Below, one piece after another: positions 46,214 through 60,191 of a stretch of 64,000 nt of DNA; positions within the stretch are counted from its first letter, which is position 1, and the number at the start of each line of letters is the position of its first letter. The notes below the pieces were generated by a model, which did not search any database, was not told where the DNA came from, and saw only the letters and a program-made list of their open reading frames with translations. The position numbers and the translations under genes were made by a program. Origin of the DNA: Mastigamoeba balamuthi (lineage: Eukaryota; Evosea; Mastigamoebida; Mastigamoebidae); the NCBI GenBank assembly GCA_902651635.1, contig CACRSC010000006.1, forward strand, positions 497,326 through 561,325, read 5' to 3'.

Positions 46214-46398
46214 AACGTAGGGTCGGGGCGCAATCTGAACATTACGCCCCGGAACAGCCTGAGGAGAGGCTGGAGGGGCCCAGAGCGCAGCCGGAACGGA
46301 GTGGAGCACAGCGGAGCGGAGTGAAGGCAAGCGTAGGGCCCCGGAGGCCCTCCCCAGGCTGTGTAGGGGCGCAATGTTCAGAGTCCCGACCCTACGTT
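46214..46398. mobile_element. Short MITE-like element with terminal inverted repeats
   Basis: 185 bases bounded by a perfect 14-base inverted repeat AACGTAGGGTCGGG / CCCGACCCTACGTT. Similarity continues inward to about 45 bases (TCTGAACATT, CGCCCC, ACAGCCT in both arms). The interior is a purine-rich GGAG-type stretch with no ORF. No convincing target-site duplication is visible at the edges. It could also be a folded RNA or regulatory palindrome, but the arm length favours a small non-autonomous transposon. Confidence 0.6.
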
Positions 46399-46490
46399 GA
46401 CGATTTTATGTGGGTCCGGCCGATTTTTGTGAGCTGACGTCAGCGTGTGTCTTTTTGTGTCTCTTTTCTTTCAGGATTCGACACAAAAAG

Positions 46491-47482
46491 ATGAGTGACC
46501 CAGCAGGAGACACTGAACAGCAGATGGCACAGCACCGTGCCAGGAGGGACGAGGCAAAGACTTCTGCAACCTTCCACAACAGGATTGAGTTCCTCTCGTC
46601 TCAGGATGGCATGATCTTCGCGCAGAGCGCAGCAGAAGACAAGCCCAGCACAATTCAGGTGCGTGCATGTGTTGGTGCACAGTTCATGAAGTTCCTCAAT
46701 GGGTGTGCGCTCTCAGTCGAGCTGGTGAAGTTATTCTTGTGCATGGATCTCGACACCACGTGGCGACCTCGATGTGGACTCGCTGGAGCCACCTTCTTTC
46801 GTACCTCAAGAGCGAGTTCTGGCTCAAGATCAAGGACACGCAGCTCGTGGGCATTGACAAGCTCATCACGAAGAAGATGGACAAGCACATGAAGAAGAAG
46901 GCCTTGGTGTTCTCAACGGACGAGATCGAGCAGTTCCTGCACACTGGGCCCACGACAGAATCTGGCAAGTGCAACAAGCTAATCATGCTCTTCAGCATCT
47001 TCTCGCCTGGCCACATAAAGGAGCTGTCTGTTCTCAAGTAGAAGGATGTCAAGTGCGACACGGAGAACAACAGCTATGATTTCCTCCTCCACTGCTGCAA
47101 AACGTGTGACAAGAATGTCAAGGACCAGCATTTTTTCTTGCCCTACACAGTCTACAGGATCGACATGAAGCAGATGGTTGAGGAGCTGTGTGGAAGCACT
47201 GGCGGCAAGGGTCACGTGTGGCATCGCAATCAGAGCACCAAAAGGCTCGGTAAGTCGTCAGTCGCCGAGGTCACACAGAAGGCTGCTGTGCTGCTCAAGC
47301 TTGACAACCCCAAGTTGTACACAGGACACGGGCTGCATGCAACCAGGGCCACGTGGATGGCTGATCATGGAGTGACCAAGCTGGAGCTCATGCAGGCCAG
47401 CAACTGGGAAAACCCTGCAATCGCACGAGTACATCAGGCAGTCGAAGGCAGCACAGCGTCGCCGGGCATACCTCGCTGTTAG
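46491..47482 (+). pseudogene. Decayed tyrosine recombinase (Crypton/phage-integrase type)
   Basis: After an N-terminal segment (from ATG 46491, to a CAG/GTGCGT donor near 46659), the main frame from about 46770 carries a SAM-like core-binding domain (MWTRWSHLLSYLKSEF). The catalytic part follows: TGHGLHATRATWMADHG contains the H-x-x-R box, then a Trp in ASNWENP. One frame later comes a Tyr in YIRQSKAAQRR, where the nucleophile is expected. The gene is broken: an in-frame TAG at 47039, a +1 frameshift near 47430, and a His in place of the first catalytic Arg (PGHIKEL where family members have an Arg). The host-like codon pattern is lost and GC is lower than in neighbours. It is likely a dead mobile element; the inverted-repeat element just upstream may or may not belong to it. 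Confidence 0.72.
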
Positions 47483-47744
47483 TCTGAAAAGCATTGTTAC
47501 ACCACCAGCCCGTGCGCGTTTTATGCACTGTCCCGCCAGGCACATGTTCTGGGTCTCTCTCGCGCATTCTGACCCTCGGGGCAGGGACGTGTGCCTGCGG
47601 GGTGGCCACCCACCACTCACGACAGCACAAAACGCTGGCGCCAGAGGTCTCGTCGCTGCCGAGTGGCGCAGCGCCCTGCTCACTCCTTCCCCCCACGGGG
47701 CGTGATGCTGCCGGATACAAACAGGCGCGGATGCAGTTGCGCGT

Positions 47745-48453
47745 TCACGAGTCAAACGACAGCTGTCCTGTGTTGCTCTGAGGCCCGCTGGCGCTGCGGT
47801 GTGACACGGCGTGCCCGTCGCCCCTCGGCACGAACACCGGCCTGTGCGACACCGCGTCCTGCTCCTGTTGCTGCTCCTGTTGCTGCTGCTGCTCGGCGTC
47901 GGCCTTCCTGCTGCCGCTACTGCCGCTGCCGCTGCCGCTGCTGCCGCCCGCCACGGCTGCGCGCGCCCTCTTGTGCTGCAGCAACGCCGCGCCGTTCTCC
48001 TCCTCTGCGTCGCCGTCCTCCCCCATCTCGTACTCTGTCCAGCGCTCCGGGTGCACGCTGGTCCCGCGCCGCCGTCAGGGATCACTGGGTGGGGGGCACC
48101 AGAGGGGAGGGGGCGCACAGGTAGTCGGGGACGTTGCCGCGCAGCGGAGGGGCAGCGGGCAGCGCCGAGAGGCTGAAGAGGCCGTCCAGCTTCTTGCGGA
48201 ACGCGTCGTTGCCCCCGCGCAGCTCGAACGCGGCCGGGGGCTGCGCGGGGGAGGCGTCGGGCTCGGGGGCAGCGGCGACGCCCGCGGCGGTGGCGTCGGC
48301 GGCGGCCGGGGGAGCGGCGCCCGAGGGCTCGGCGGCCGCGGGGGAGGAGGGGGCGGCGGGCGGCGCGGTCTCGGAGACGTCGCTGAACCTGACGCGCTTG
48401 ACGACCTTCTTCGGGGGCTCGGGGGCCTCGTGCTCGTCGCTGGGCTCGGCCAT
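47745..48453 (-). CDS. TSSC4-like protein
   Basis: Minus-strand exons 48119-48453 and 47745-48057 give 215 residues. A basic patch (KKVVKRVRF) and Pro/Ala-rich disorder are followed by the family core LDGLFSLSALPAAPPLRGNVPDYL and, directly across the intron, VHPERWTEYEM. The latter is the TSSC4 signature 'PDYl.hPErWTkY', so splicing is well supported. The C-terminal third is low complexity, with Gly/Ser and polyQ runs (QQQQQEQQQEQ). In animals TSSC4 is a U5 snRNP chaperone; a splicing role here is by homology only. GATATG lies about 40 bases upstream of the ATG. Confidence 0.68.
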
Positions 48454-49558
48454 TCCGCGGCTCAACGTGCGTGGACTGCGGATTGATTCCAAGAGATATG
48501 TGTATCTTACTAATTAACGATTTTGTCGTTTCGTTGATCAACAACCACATTCAATTGTCCTTTCCTTGATTCTATTCCGCGCATTTCTCTCTGATGAAGT
48601 GTGCCGGGGTGGAGAGGAACGTTGAGGTCGGGGATATGATGCACGTTCCCGTGCTGCGGTATGACCACAAGGTGGTGGAGACACCTGTGCATACATTTCT
48701 TTCTGTACAGACAGACACACTGGTCAGCTGCCTGATGCCGTGGTCCCTGGTGAACCATATGCATGGTTCGCGCTGCTAATGTGCCTCGTCACCACAAATG
48801 TCATCTTGTACCAGAAGGTCTGCCTTCCTTCTCACTCAAACCAAAATGATGTACAACTTTTACTTGAAGGTTGGCACACTCCTGCACAGAGACTCCAACA
48901 AGGCCTTAGAGCTATCATCTTACTATGGGCGAAAAAAGGGAACTGACATTTTATTTGTTCTTTCTGAAATGCCAAACACTCATATCAGCTTGCATGTAAC
49001 TGACTTTTGCTTAGCATAGTACTGTTTAGCCATTCTGAGACCAGCCAGCTCTACATAATGCTCAGTCTCTTTTCTGAATCCATCCATTTATCTTTCAGGC
49101 AAATTGAACATGGCTGCTGATGGCATGGTGTAAGAGTACTGTGCATTCACAGCACAGCAAACCACCTTGGAGGACTATGTCCAATGAGAGCCTCTTGGGT
49201 ATCAGGTGGTGGAGGCTTTCAAGACAGTGCATACAAGAGCTATTAATTTGTATGAAGTGACCCTCACTGTGTGGATGGAGCCCCTGCGGTTATGACACGT
49301 GCAACTCGTGGTCCATGAGCATGTACTTGTATGCCACCAAGTGCCTTGTCCGTGCTAGAGTCTGGCCAATGTTTGAGCCCCGATTTTTCTTGACAATCTC
49401 GGATCCGCCGTTCGGCTTCCTCAGTAATCTGCTATTCAACTGTCAGTATTACACCATTAGGGAAGATGGCGTGATAAATCTGGGTTAATTGCCCTTTGAA
49501 TCTGTTTGGATATCAGAATCTGGGTATCTGTAACACAAGCCCGCAACGACCGTATTAG
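48454..49558. other. AT-richer intergenic region, no gene recognised
   Basis: 1.1 kb of lower-GC sequence. The longest open frames (48594-48779 and 48798-49019, about 60-73 codons) show no family and no good splice extension. The last 60 bases hold GGATATC (near 49507), a likely part of the next gene's promoter. Confidence 0.45.
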
Positions 49559-50350
49559 ATGGCGCTGCTGAGGGCTGAGGAACTGCCGCGCGAGCCCGAG
49601 GCGCCGCTCAGCACGCCCATCACGGCCGCGCAGCGCGCGCCCTCGCCCACGTCCGCCGAGGACAGCGCGGCCACCATCGTCGTCGTGCATCTGCCCCAGC
49701 GCGCCGTCCAGCGTCTCTGGGCCGTCCACGCCACCGTCTTCGTCCCCGCCCTCCTCGCAGCCCTCGTCGTCACCTTCGCCTTTGCCGACCGCCAGTGCAC
49801 GTTTCCGGTCCGGTCCCCTCCCCCTGCCCCCTCTCTCGCGGGGGTGCAATTTGGGCTCTGACGTGGGTGGTTTCTCTTTCAGATGCGGTACCTCTACATG
49901 CCGTCGTCCGCGGTGCTCGTGGTCTACGAGGCGCTGGCGCTGTTCCTGCTGTTCCAGGCCATGCGGGGCAACGTACGTCGCCCCCCAGGAACATCGTGTT
50001 TCCGGGTTTTTCCCTCCTTTTTTTGCCTTGCCTTTCTGTTTTTTCGCGGTTTTCCCCCTCCGCGCCGTCGGTGACGTTGCTCCTGCGCTGTGCTCGTGCA
50101 GCAGGAGGAGACGTTCTGGGTGTACCTGTGGAAGGTGACGCGCGCGATGGTGTTCCTGTCGTTCGGGGGCGCTGCGGGCGTGGCGCTGTTCCAGAAGACC
50201 TGCGATGCCCCGCTGCTCAAGGCCAACATGGCCTACGTCGTGCTGCTCACGCTGGGCATACTCGGGGCCGACGTCTACTGCTGGTGGGTCAACAAGAAGG
50301 CCCGCGACGCGGCCACCTCGATTCAGTACGTACGCCTGGACACCCAGTAG
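49559..50350 (+). CDS. Four-transmembrane protein of unknown function
   Basis: Exons 49559-49807, 49883-49972 and 50102-50350 give 195 residues. A hydrophilic N-terminus of about 50 residues is followed by four hydrophobic segments: ATVFVPALLAALVVTFAF, AVLVVYEALALFLLFQAM, AMVFLSFGGAAGVALF and MAYVVLLTLGILGADVYCWW. A basic/polar tail (VNKKARDAATS) ends it. Splicing joins the helices in frame, which supports the model. I do not recognise the family. The start of exon 3 could be 50102 or 50105 (tandem CAG acceptors), adding or removing one Gln. Confidence 0.7.
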
Positions 50351-50559
50351 ACTGCGGCCGGTGTGCAAAGTGTCGACTGTGCCCTGTGGCCGGGTTCGAG
50401 CCACGGGACGGGAAGAAGAGGACTGCAGCCTGTGTGCTTCGCCGACGCCTCCTTTGCGCAATTCGCTGCCTCCTCCCCTGTCCCCTGGCCGGCACCAGTA
50501 GAGGGCAAGCAGCTGCTGGATGGCGGACGGGGTCGGAAGAGGGGGAGCCACGCTGTTTA

Positions 50560-52955
<2,396 letters not shown>

Positions 52956-53227
52956 CGCCAAACAAAACAAATCGCACTGAAGAGATACCCATATCTGGCT
53001 GAATAAGTGAGATTTTGACCTATGTGGATTGGTGTTTCCTCTGAAACCAGCCACAGCCTCGCGATTCTCTGAATCCGAGTTGGTTATGGCATTGTCCAGA
53101 GAGGGATCTCCCATCGGCTTTTCTTCGAAGAATTGCACAGATATTCCAAGGATAAGATATCGCTTCCTTTCCCAATCCCGCGCAGCACATCCATTTCTTC
53201 GCTCCGCGCGCGCAGCCCCACCGTATC

Positions 53228-54294
53228 ATGGAAGAGGCCCCCACGGGTCCCCCCTTTGTCCTGGCTCAACCCCTGCCAGAGCCCCAGCAGTTCGTCCCCG
53301 CCGCGCTTGCCGATCCCGCGCCCGCCGCTCCTGGCTCTGTACCCGCCGCAGTTTCCCCAGATCCGGCAGACGTGCCGTCGACCCCGCCGCCCCCGCACCC
53401 CAAGACGGAAGCGGGGGCGCTGGGGCCCAACGAGGTCACGGCCAAGGTCGAGTGCGGGGTGCTGCCCGACGGCAAGACGGGGCTGACGGTGCAGGTCGAG
53501 ACGGGCACGCGCGTCTCGGAGCTCGTCGAAGCGGTGCAGCGCAAGCTGTGCGAGGCGATACCCAACTCGCGCCCGCACATCAGCTGCTTCGTGTCGGACG
53601 TGCAGCACAAGGGCACGTGCTCGCTCGACACGCGCGTCCTCGACCTTGTCAGCCAGGACGACGTGAGCGCCTTTCACATTATGAAAAAGCCGGTGTAACA
53701 GCACGACGGGGGGGCCCCTGACGTTGTTTGACCGTGCACGAATAGCTCTGCTTGGTGCTGGTCACCGAGAAGCAGTTCGAGACCATGCGCGACTCGCACT
53801 CAAAACGCCGCCTGGACATGGGCTCTGGCGAGCCCGCGCCGAAGAAGCGCCGCTCAGGTCTGTTTTGGCTGCCCCGCCTGCAGGGGGGGGGGGGAGGAGG
53901 GGAGTGGGGCAACACTCACCGGTTACGTCATCCCAAACACACAGTGGCACCCGCAGCGCACGGCGCCGCTGCAGCGGGGCCCAGCTCGACAGGAGCTGCG
54001 GCGGCGGCGGCTGCGGCTGCGGCGGCGACGGCGGCGGCGGCGGCGATGGAGGAGGCCGCGTCCGAGGTGGAGACGACGACCAAGCCGGACGAGTTTGGCT
54101 ACGTGCACAACCAGAGCTGCCACAGGTGCAAGACGCGCAAGCCCAGCTGCCGCCTGTGCCCGCTGGTCGAGAGGCACAAGTTCTGCACCATGTGCCTCGA
54201 GCGCCACCACGGGGGCGACAGAGAGTTCGGGCCTGCTGGGTGCCCTGTATGCACAAAGCAGTGCACATGCGCGCAGTGCACGCGCAAGAAGTGA
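53228..54294 (+). CDS. 4CXXC-type zinc-finger protein (CDCA7-like Cys-rich domain) with beta-grasp-like N-terminus
   Basis: Exons 53228-53692, 53746-53857 and 53957-54294 give 304 residues. The N-terminal 60 residues are Pro/Ala-rich. A segment at about 70-165 (VTAKVECGVLPDG to FHIMKKPLCLVLVTEK) looks like a ubiquitin-like beta-grasp fold. A basic NLS (KKRRS) and a polyAla run (encoded by GCG repeats near 53998-54045) follow. The C-terminus has SCHRCKTRKPSCRLCP, FCTMCLERHHG and CPVCTKQCTCAQC, the multi-CxxC pattern of the CDCA7 zinc-finger family, which act in chromatin and DNA-methylation control. Assignment to that family is by cysteine spacing only. Acceptor 53956 was chosen by phase. Confidence 0.68.
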
Positions 54295-54710
54295 CGTATG
54301 GATCCCCACTACACGCGTCAAACCCCCTTCTCGTTTCCACCTGGAAACATGTTTATCCTTCTCTTTCCTCTGGCGTGCCGTGGCCCTGCACGCCGCGCTG
54401 TCCCTTCTCTTGCCTTCCCTTCCCCTAGCTGTGGTCGACTGGTGTCAAGCCCGGAAACAACACGAAGCGTTTTCAATTCCCTCCGATAGCCCAGCAGGGA
54501 ACCAGGAGCGGCGGGGCGCAGCGGTGCGAGCAATAGTGCAGCGGCGGTTTCTGTCTTGGTGAGAGGGGACACCGGTCGCCAATATGCGTTGGTTGGGGGG
54601 TTTGTGAAGTGTAAGGCACAGACACGGACGGTCTACACAGGAGTGTCCTTTTGCCTGGGCAGCTCTCAAAGGGGGGTTGGCAATCCAAAAAGCAGAGAAC
54701 TTCCGCAGCC
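54295..54710. other. Convergent intergenic region
   Basis: 416 bases between the zinc-finger stop (+) and the SKP1 stop (-). No exon or motif was recognised. Confidence 0.5.
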
Positions 54711-55518
54711 TCAAAGCTCGTCGATCCACTTGTTGGCCGCGCGCACCTCCTCCTTCTCCTGCTCTGTCGCGTCCTTCTTGATGCCTGAGAAGAAGATCAG
54801 AATGGCGGGTGGGCGGCGCGCGCGGAAGGGGGAGGGAGGAACTAAATAAAGGGTGGGCGCACTGAAGGTGTCGCAGATCTGGTCGGGGGTCTTGCCCTTG
54901 ATCATCCCCGCGACCGCTCTGCACAGAATGTCGAGCAACGTCTTGATGTCGAGGTAATTGGCGGCCTGATGCACACCGCCGCGTGCGCGCGCAGCGGGGA
55001 AGGGGAGGGGGAGAGGGGGGGCGCACGGGAGTTAATTCAAAAGAAACTGCCAATTCACTCGCGAGGAGGAAATTGGGCGGGGGGAGGGCGCGGAGGAGGG
55101 CGCACGAGGATGGTGCGGAACAGCGGGAAGAGCTTCTCCGAGGGCTCGGAGAGCTTGGCGATGAACTTGGTGTCCCACTCGCAGAAGCTGTCGACCTTGT
55201 TCTTCTCGGGCCGCTTCTCGGCCTCCCCCGGGTGCGCGTGGTGGTACTCGCAGTAGTCCACGACGTGCTGCAGGATGGTCCCGTCGACGTTGGGCAGGGG
55301 GATCGGCGCGTCGGTGCCGGCGAGGTCTGCGCGGGCGCGGTGGAGAGGGGGGGGAGGGTCAATTCAATTCGCACCCGCTGGCAAAGTGCAAAGCGAATTG
55401 CAAAAACGGCGGGCGTGCCCTCGAGCATGTTCTTGATGGTCAGCGACATGAAGGCGACCTCCCTGTCGATCTCGAACCTCTTGCCGTCGGAGCTCTCGAG
55501 CAGGACCTTGTTCGACAT
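54711..55518 (-). CDS. SKP1: SKP1, SCF ubiquitin-ligase adaptor
   Basis: Minus-strand exons 55419-55518, 55106-55326, 54863-54965 and 54711-54784 give 165 residues, the family's usual size. It begins [25 protein letters not shown] (BTB/POZ fold). [18 protein letters not shown] and the C-terminal F-box-binding part [22 protein letters not shown] ... [22 protein letters not shown] follow. SKP1 links F-box proteins to cullin-1. The first intron (55327-55418) uses a GC donor (GCACGC), needed to keep the D of '[12 protein letters not shown]' in frame. It is head-to-head with the TGT gene, 254 bases apart. Confidence 0.95.
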
Positions 55519-55772
55519 CTTGTCGTGGAAGGCGCTTTTATGTGTTTGCGGGCGGGCGCGTGAACACGAGCGACGAATAAAGCCCAAATATCTAATGCAA
55601 GAGATGATTGATCCGCAAATCAATTGCAACGGAGCATCTCCGCCGGTGGAAGCAGGCATGAAAATATTTGGAAACGGGAATCGAATAGGTGCACACTGGA
55701 TTTGTGTTGCCTATCCTCAAAGAAGATGCGCGAATCTACTGTTTTTGCCGCCACAGCTGCACTGCGCGCGCG

Positions 55773-57232
<1,460 letters not shown>

Positions 57233-57370
57233 GGCCGGCAGACCGCGCCACGCAGGGACCCAGGGGCCTCGAGGCTGCATTTGGGGGCCCATGCAAGTTT
57301 GTTGCCGATGCGTGCAGCTCCCCAAACAAGAGCACAGCAAGACATACATACTCCTATGAGTCAAAGTGGT

Positions 57371-60062
57371 TCAAACGAGTGCTTCCAGACACAAGCCGTG
57401 AGATGAATGTAACGAGAGGGCAGAATCCTCTGCAGGGCGGCCGCTGCGAATGCTCCTCAGAAGACCCGCACCGAAGAAAGTTGTCATGGATGTTCGGGAC
57501 AGAATGCAGCAGGCGCCACCTGCATACCTCTTGAACAAGTCCTCATGTGCTTGACCCTGGGGATATGTTAGGCTAGGCGTCTCGGAAACTTGCTTGTGCA
57601 ATACCTCCGATGTGCAGAAGACTGCCATAAAAACATAGGTATCTGATGCCACACACTTTGAATACGCTTCGTCCAGGTCCGAGGAGGTGAAGGGGTCCAT
57701 GACGTTCTTGAACTGCAGGCAGAGAACGTCTTGGGGGCCAACGGCAAGCACTGCATCTGCACTGCCGCTCTTGGCAAGGAAAAAATACAACACTCCGACT
57801 CGAAGCAGCGAATAAATCCTTCCCAGCAGGGAGTTGTGGAAAACGGCCTAAATGGTGCAGCTCCCTTAGTGTGCAAACACAAGGGTGAGAGTGAGGGAAG
57901 GAGGCACCTTGGGGCTGTCTGACCTCAGGTCGATGAACGAGGACATTGTAACACCACCATCCATTGCACGGTGAAGCTCCGCAATGTACCTTTTCAGTTG
58001 CTCGGGATCTTTACAGCCATTCGAAGCGAACTTCGGGAGACACCCAGAGCGACAGACACATATACCACTTGCTGGGAAGGGGACACACAAGTCATCCAAA
58101 GCCCGCAGTCCAAGAGAGCAGTACAACGAGAGATTCCGTGTTATGTTCAGGCGCAGCAACAGCACGAGGTAAGCGGCATGCTCGAGCCGGTCTCCGACGT
58201 TCTGCTCCTCTCGGAGGTTTGCGAGACAGCCAGGGAACCTGTGAACCTTCTTGAACCGCGGCAGACAGACAACAACCTCCTTTTCCTTCAGGGAAGCGTT
58301 GTAGAACCCAGCCCACGCAAGCGCCATGCTGATGTTTCGCCTGCATAGCACAGTCGCGCCACGAATAACGGGCATTTCCGACCACGCGAGGTCGTGAAGA
58401 GTGTCCAATATGGTCTCCTCTTCTGCGGAGGAACACTGGGCACGGTGTGGTTAGTCAATCTACGGGCCTGCGTGGGTCGCACAGAGGCCCGAAGGCTGAA
58501 ATCGGTGGTGAGGCGGCTCTGAAGTACGTCCAGGACATCGCCGCTCATGAGGGCGACATTTGGGTCTTCTTTTGGCGCCGAACTGCGCGAATGAACGTGA
58601 GCTGCGCTGGAAGAGAACAACCAATGATGGTGACTGACGGGTAGAACTTCTTGAGGAGCGGCACGAGGTAGTACAGGATGCGGGGGACGCCTGCAGTGAA
58701 ACTGCGGATGGCGTATAGGGCGGCCTCCGACAGCCACCCATCAAGCCTTTCCATCCGGAGGTATTCGCGGATTCCGTCGGGGGAAAGTACACTCACTCCT
58801 ATCACTCGAGTCGTGTTCAGGGACCGCACAAACCTGGCGTAAAGCGCGTGTGAGGGGCGGGTTATACAGACCCGCGTGCGCACTGGGGCCTCTCTGGAAA
58901 GACGTCGTCGCCCTGGCCGATGAGGTAGAGGAACTTGGAGCGCCCGCACAGCACATAGTAGTGGCCCTGGGAGCGCAGCTGCTCGGCAAAGTCCCAGAAC
59001 TCGTAGAGTGCCTTGACGCCGTCGCTGATCGACACCGTGGCACGGTATAGCTCGAAGTGCTGGATCTCGTCAAAGACGAAGAGGAACTGGCAGTTCAGGG
59101 CCTGGGAGCCGAGGAGGCTCAGGACCTGATCTGCCGTGCTGAGGTCGTTTCCAGCGGTGTTGATGCCACTCACTATCAGCGCCGTCCCGACCGCACGCGA
59201 GGCTGCCTGCTCCACCGTGCCGACAGCGGCGTTGCCGTTGAACTTGACGTAAATCGTGACTGCATCCATCAGCGAGCGGTACGAGTCTTCCGACGCCGAC
59301 GTCGGTTCCAGCACCTCCTCACGCACAGCTGCGGGACTGAGCCCCGCCAGCACCTCGCGGAAGCGGCATGCCAGCGTCGTCTTGCCAGCTCCGTACGACT
59401 GGTCCATGACGGCTGTTACCGCATGCCCGCCGCGTGATAGCAGGCACTGGGCTATCTCCACAGCTGCGTGCCTACGCTCCACGAGCGGCCCTGTGTACAG
59501 GTCCGGTGGCAGCACTGGCCGTGGCTCTGTGCGATTGGCCATATTAATGTTACATAGGCAATGAGACACAATGTAGGCAGGCCGTCAATTCAATTGTCAG
59601 CGGCAAAGCGCGATTACCAAGATACAAAGATTGCAAAGGCGAAAACAACATATCGATTTGCTGGGATGAGATAGTACCTCGGGGCCGGCGGTCGAGTGGG
59701 GGGGCGGCGCTGCTGACACGGACGACGATGACGGGGCGCAGAGGCTTTTTGAGTTCACTCAGCGCCTTGAAGAGGTCGGCGCGCAGCTTCTGCGTGGTGT
59801 CGAGCTCGTGCGGCACTGCGTCAGGATCGATCGTGTAGGACGCATAGATGGCACTGCCGAGGCCGTCGGGGAGGTCGAGGAAGATGTCGTGGTCGTCATA
59901 AGGAATTTTGCGCTCCCGGCGGATGTGCTTGGTCAGCTCGTCGCCGTCCCAGCCCACCCTGACGCCCGTGACCTTGGCGGCCTTGGTCCCAGGGGGGTAC
60001 ACGACAAACACGGTGTACTCCTCTCCTGCCTCCGACTGCTCAGCTTCCGCCGACGGCTCCAT
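57371..60062 (-). CDS. Crinkler-type protein: Ubl-like header, P-loop NTPase, REase-like C-terminus
   Basis: Resolved minus-strand exons are 59678-60062, 58884-59526 and the end parts 57908-~58420 and 57371-57769. One or two junctions between about 58450 and 58833 are unresolved. The first exon encodes a compact beta-grasp-like header (about residues 15-125). Exon 2 has a Walker A (DQSYGAGKTT) and a Walker B (FLFVFDEIQHF). A helical region follows, then DAVLAVGPQDVLCLQFKN, with the Asp-x(n)-hydrophobic-x-Lys spacing of a PD-(D/E)xK nuclease. Header, NTPase and restriction-endonuclease-like effector domain is the Crinkler (CRN/CR-REase) plan, known from oomycete effectors and many free-living eukaryotes. 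It may act in genome conflict or host-directed DNA damage; that is an inference. GATATT is 58 bases upstream of the ATG. Confidence 0.65.
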
Positions 60063-60191
60063 ATGAGGGCGCAAGCAAGGATTTTATGCCCTGGAAAAGG
60101 AAGATAGATAACAACAAAGATATTTAAGCGTTGGTGAGGACGAGTTGTACTTACATCATTTAATCAACGTAAGGCATCACAACTGCTCCTC

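Noticed and set aside
50340-50420. GGGTTCGAGCC resembling a tRNA T-loop
   Set aside because: Upstream 50 bases do not fold into a cloverleaf, and it lies in the 3' flank of the four-TM gene.
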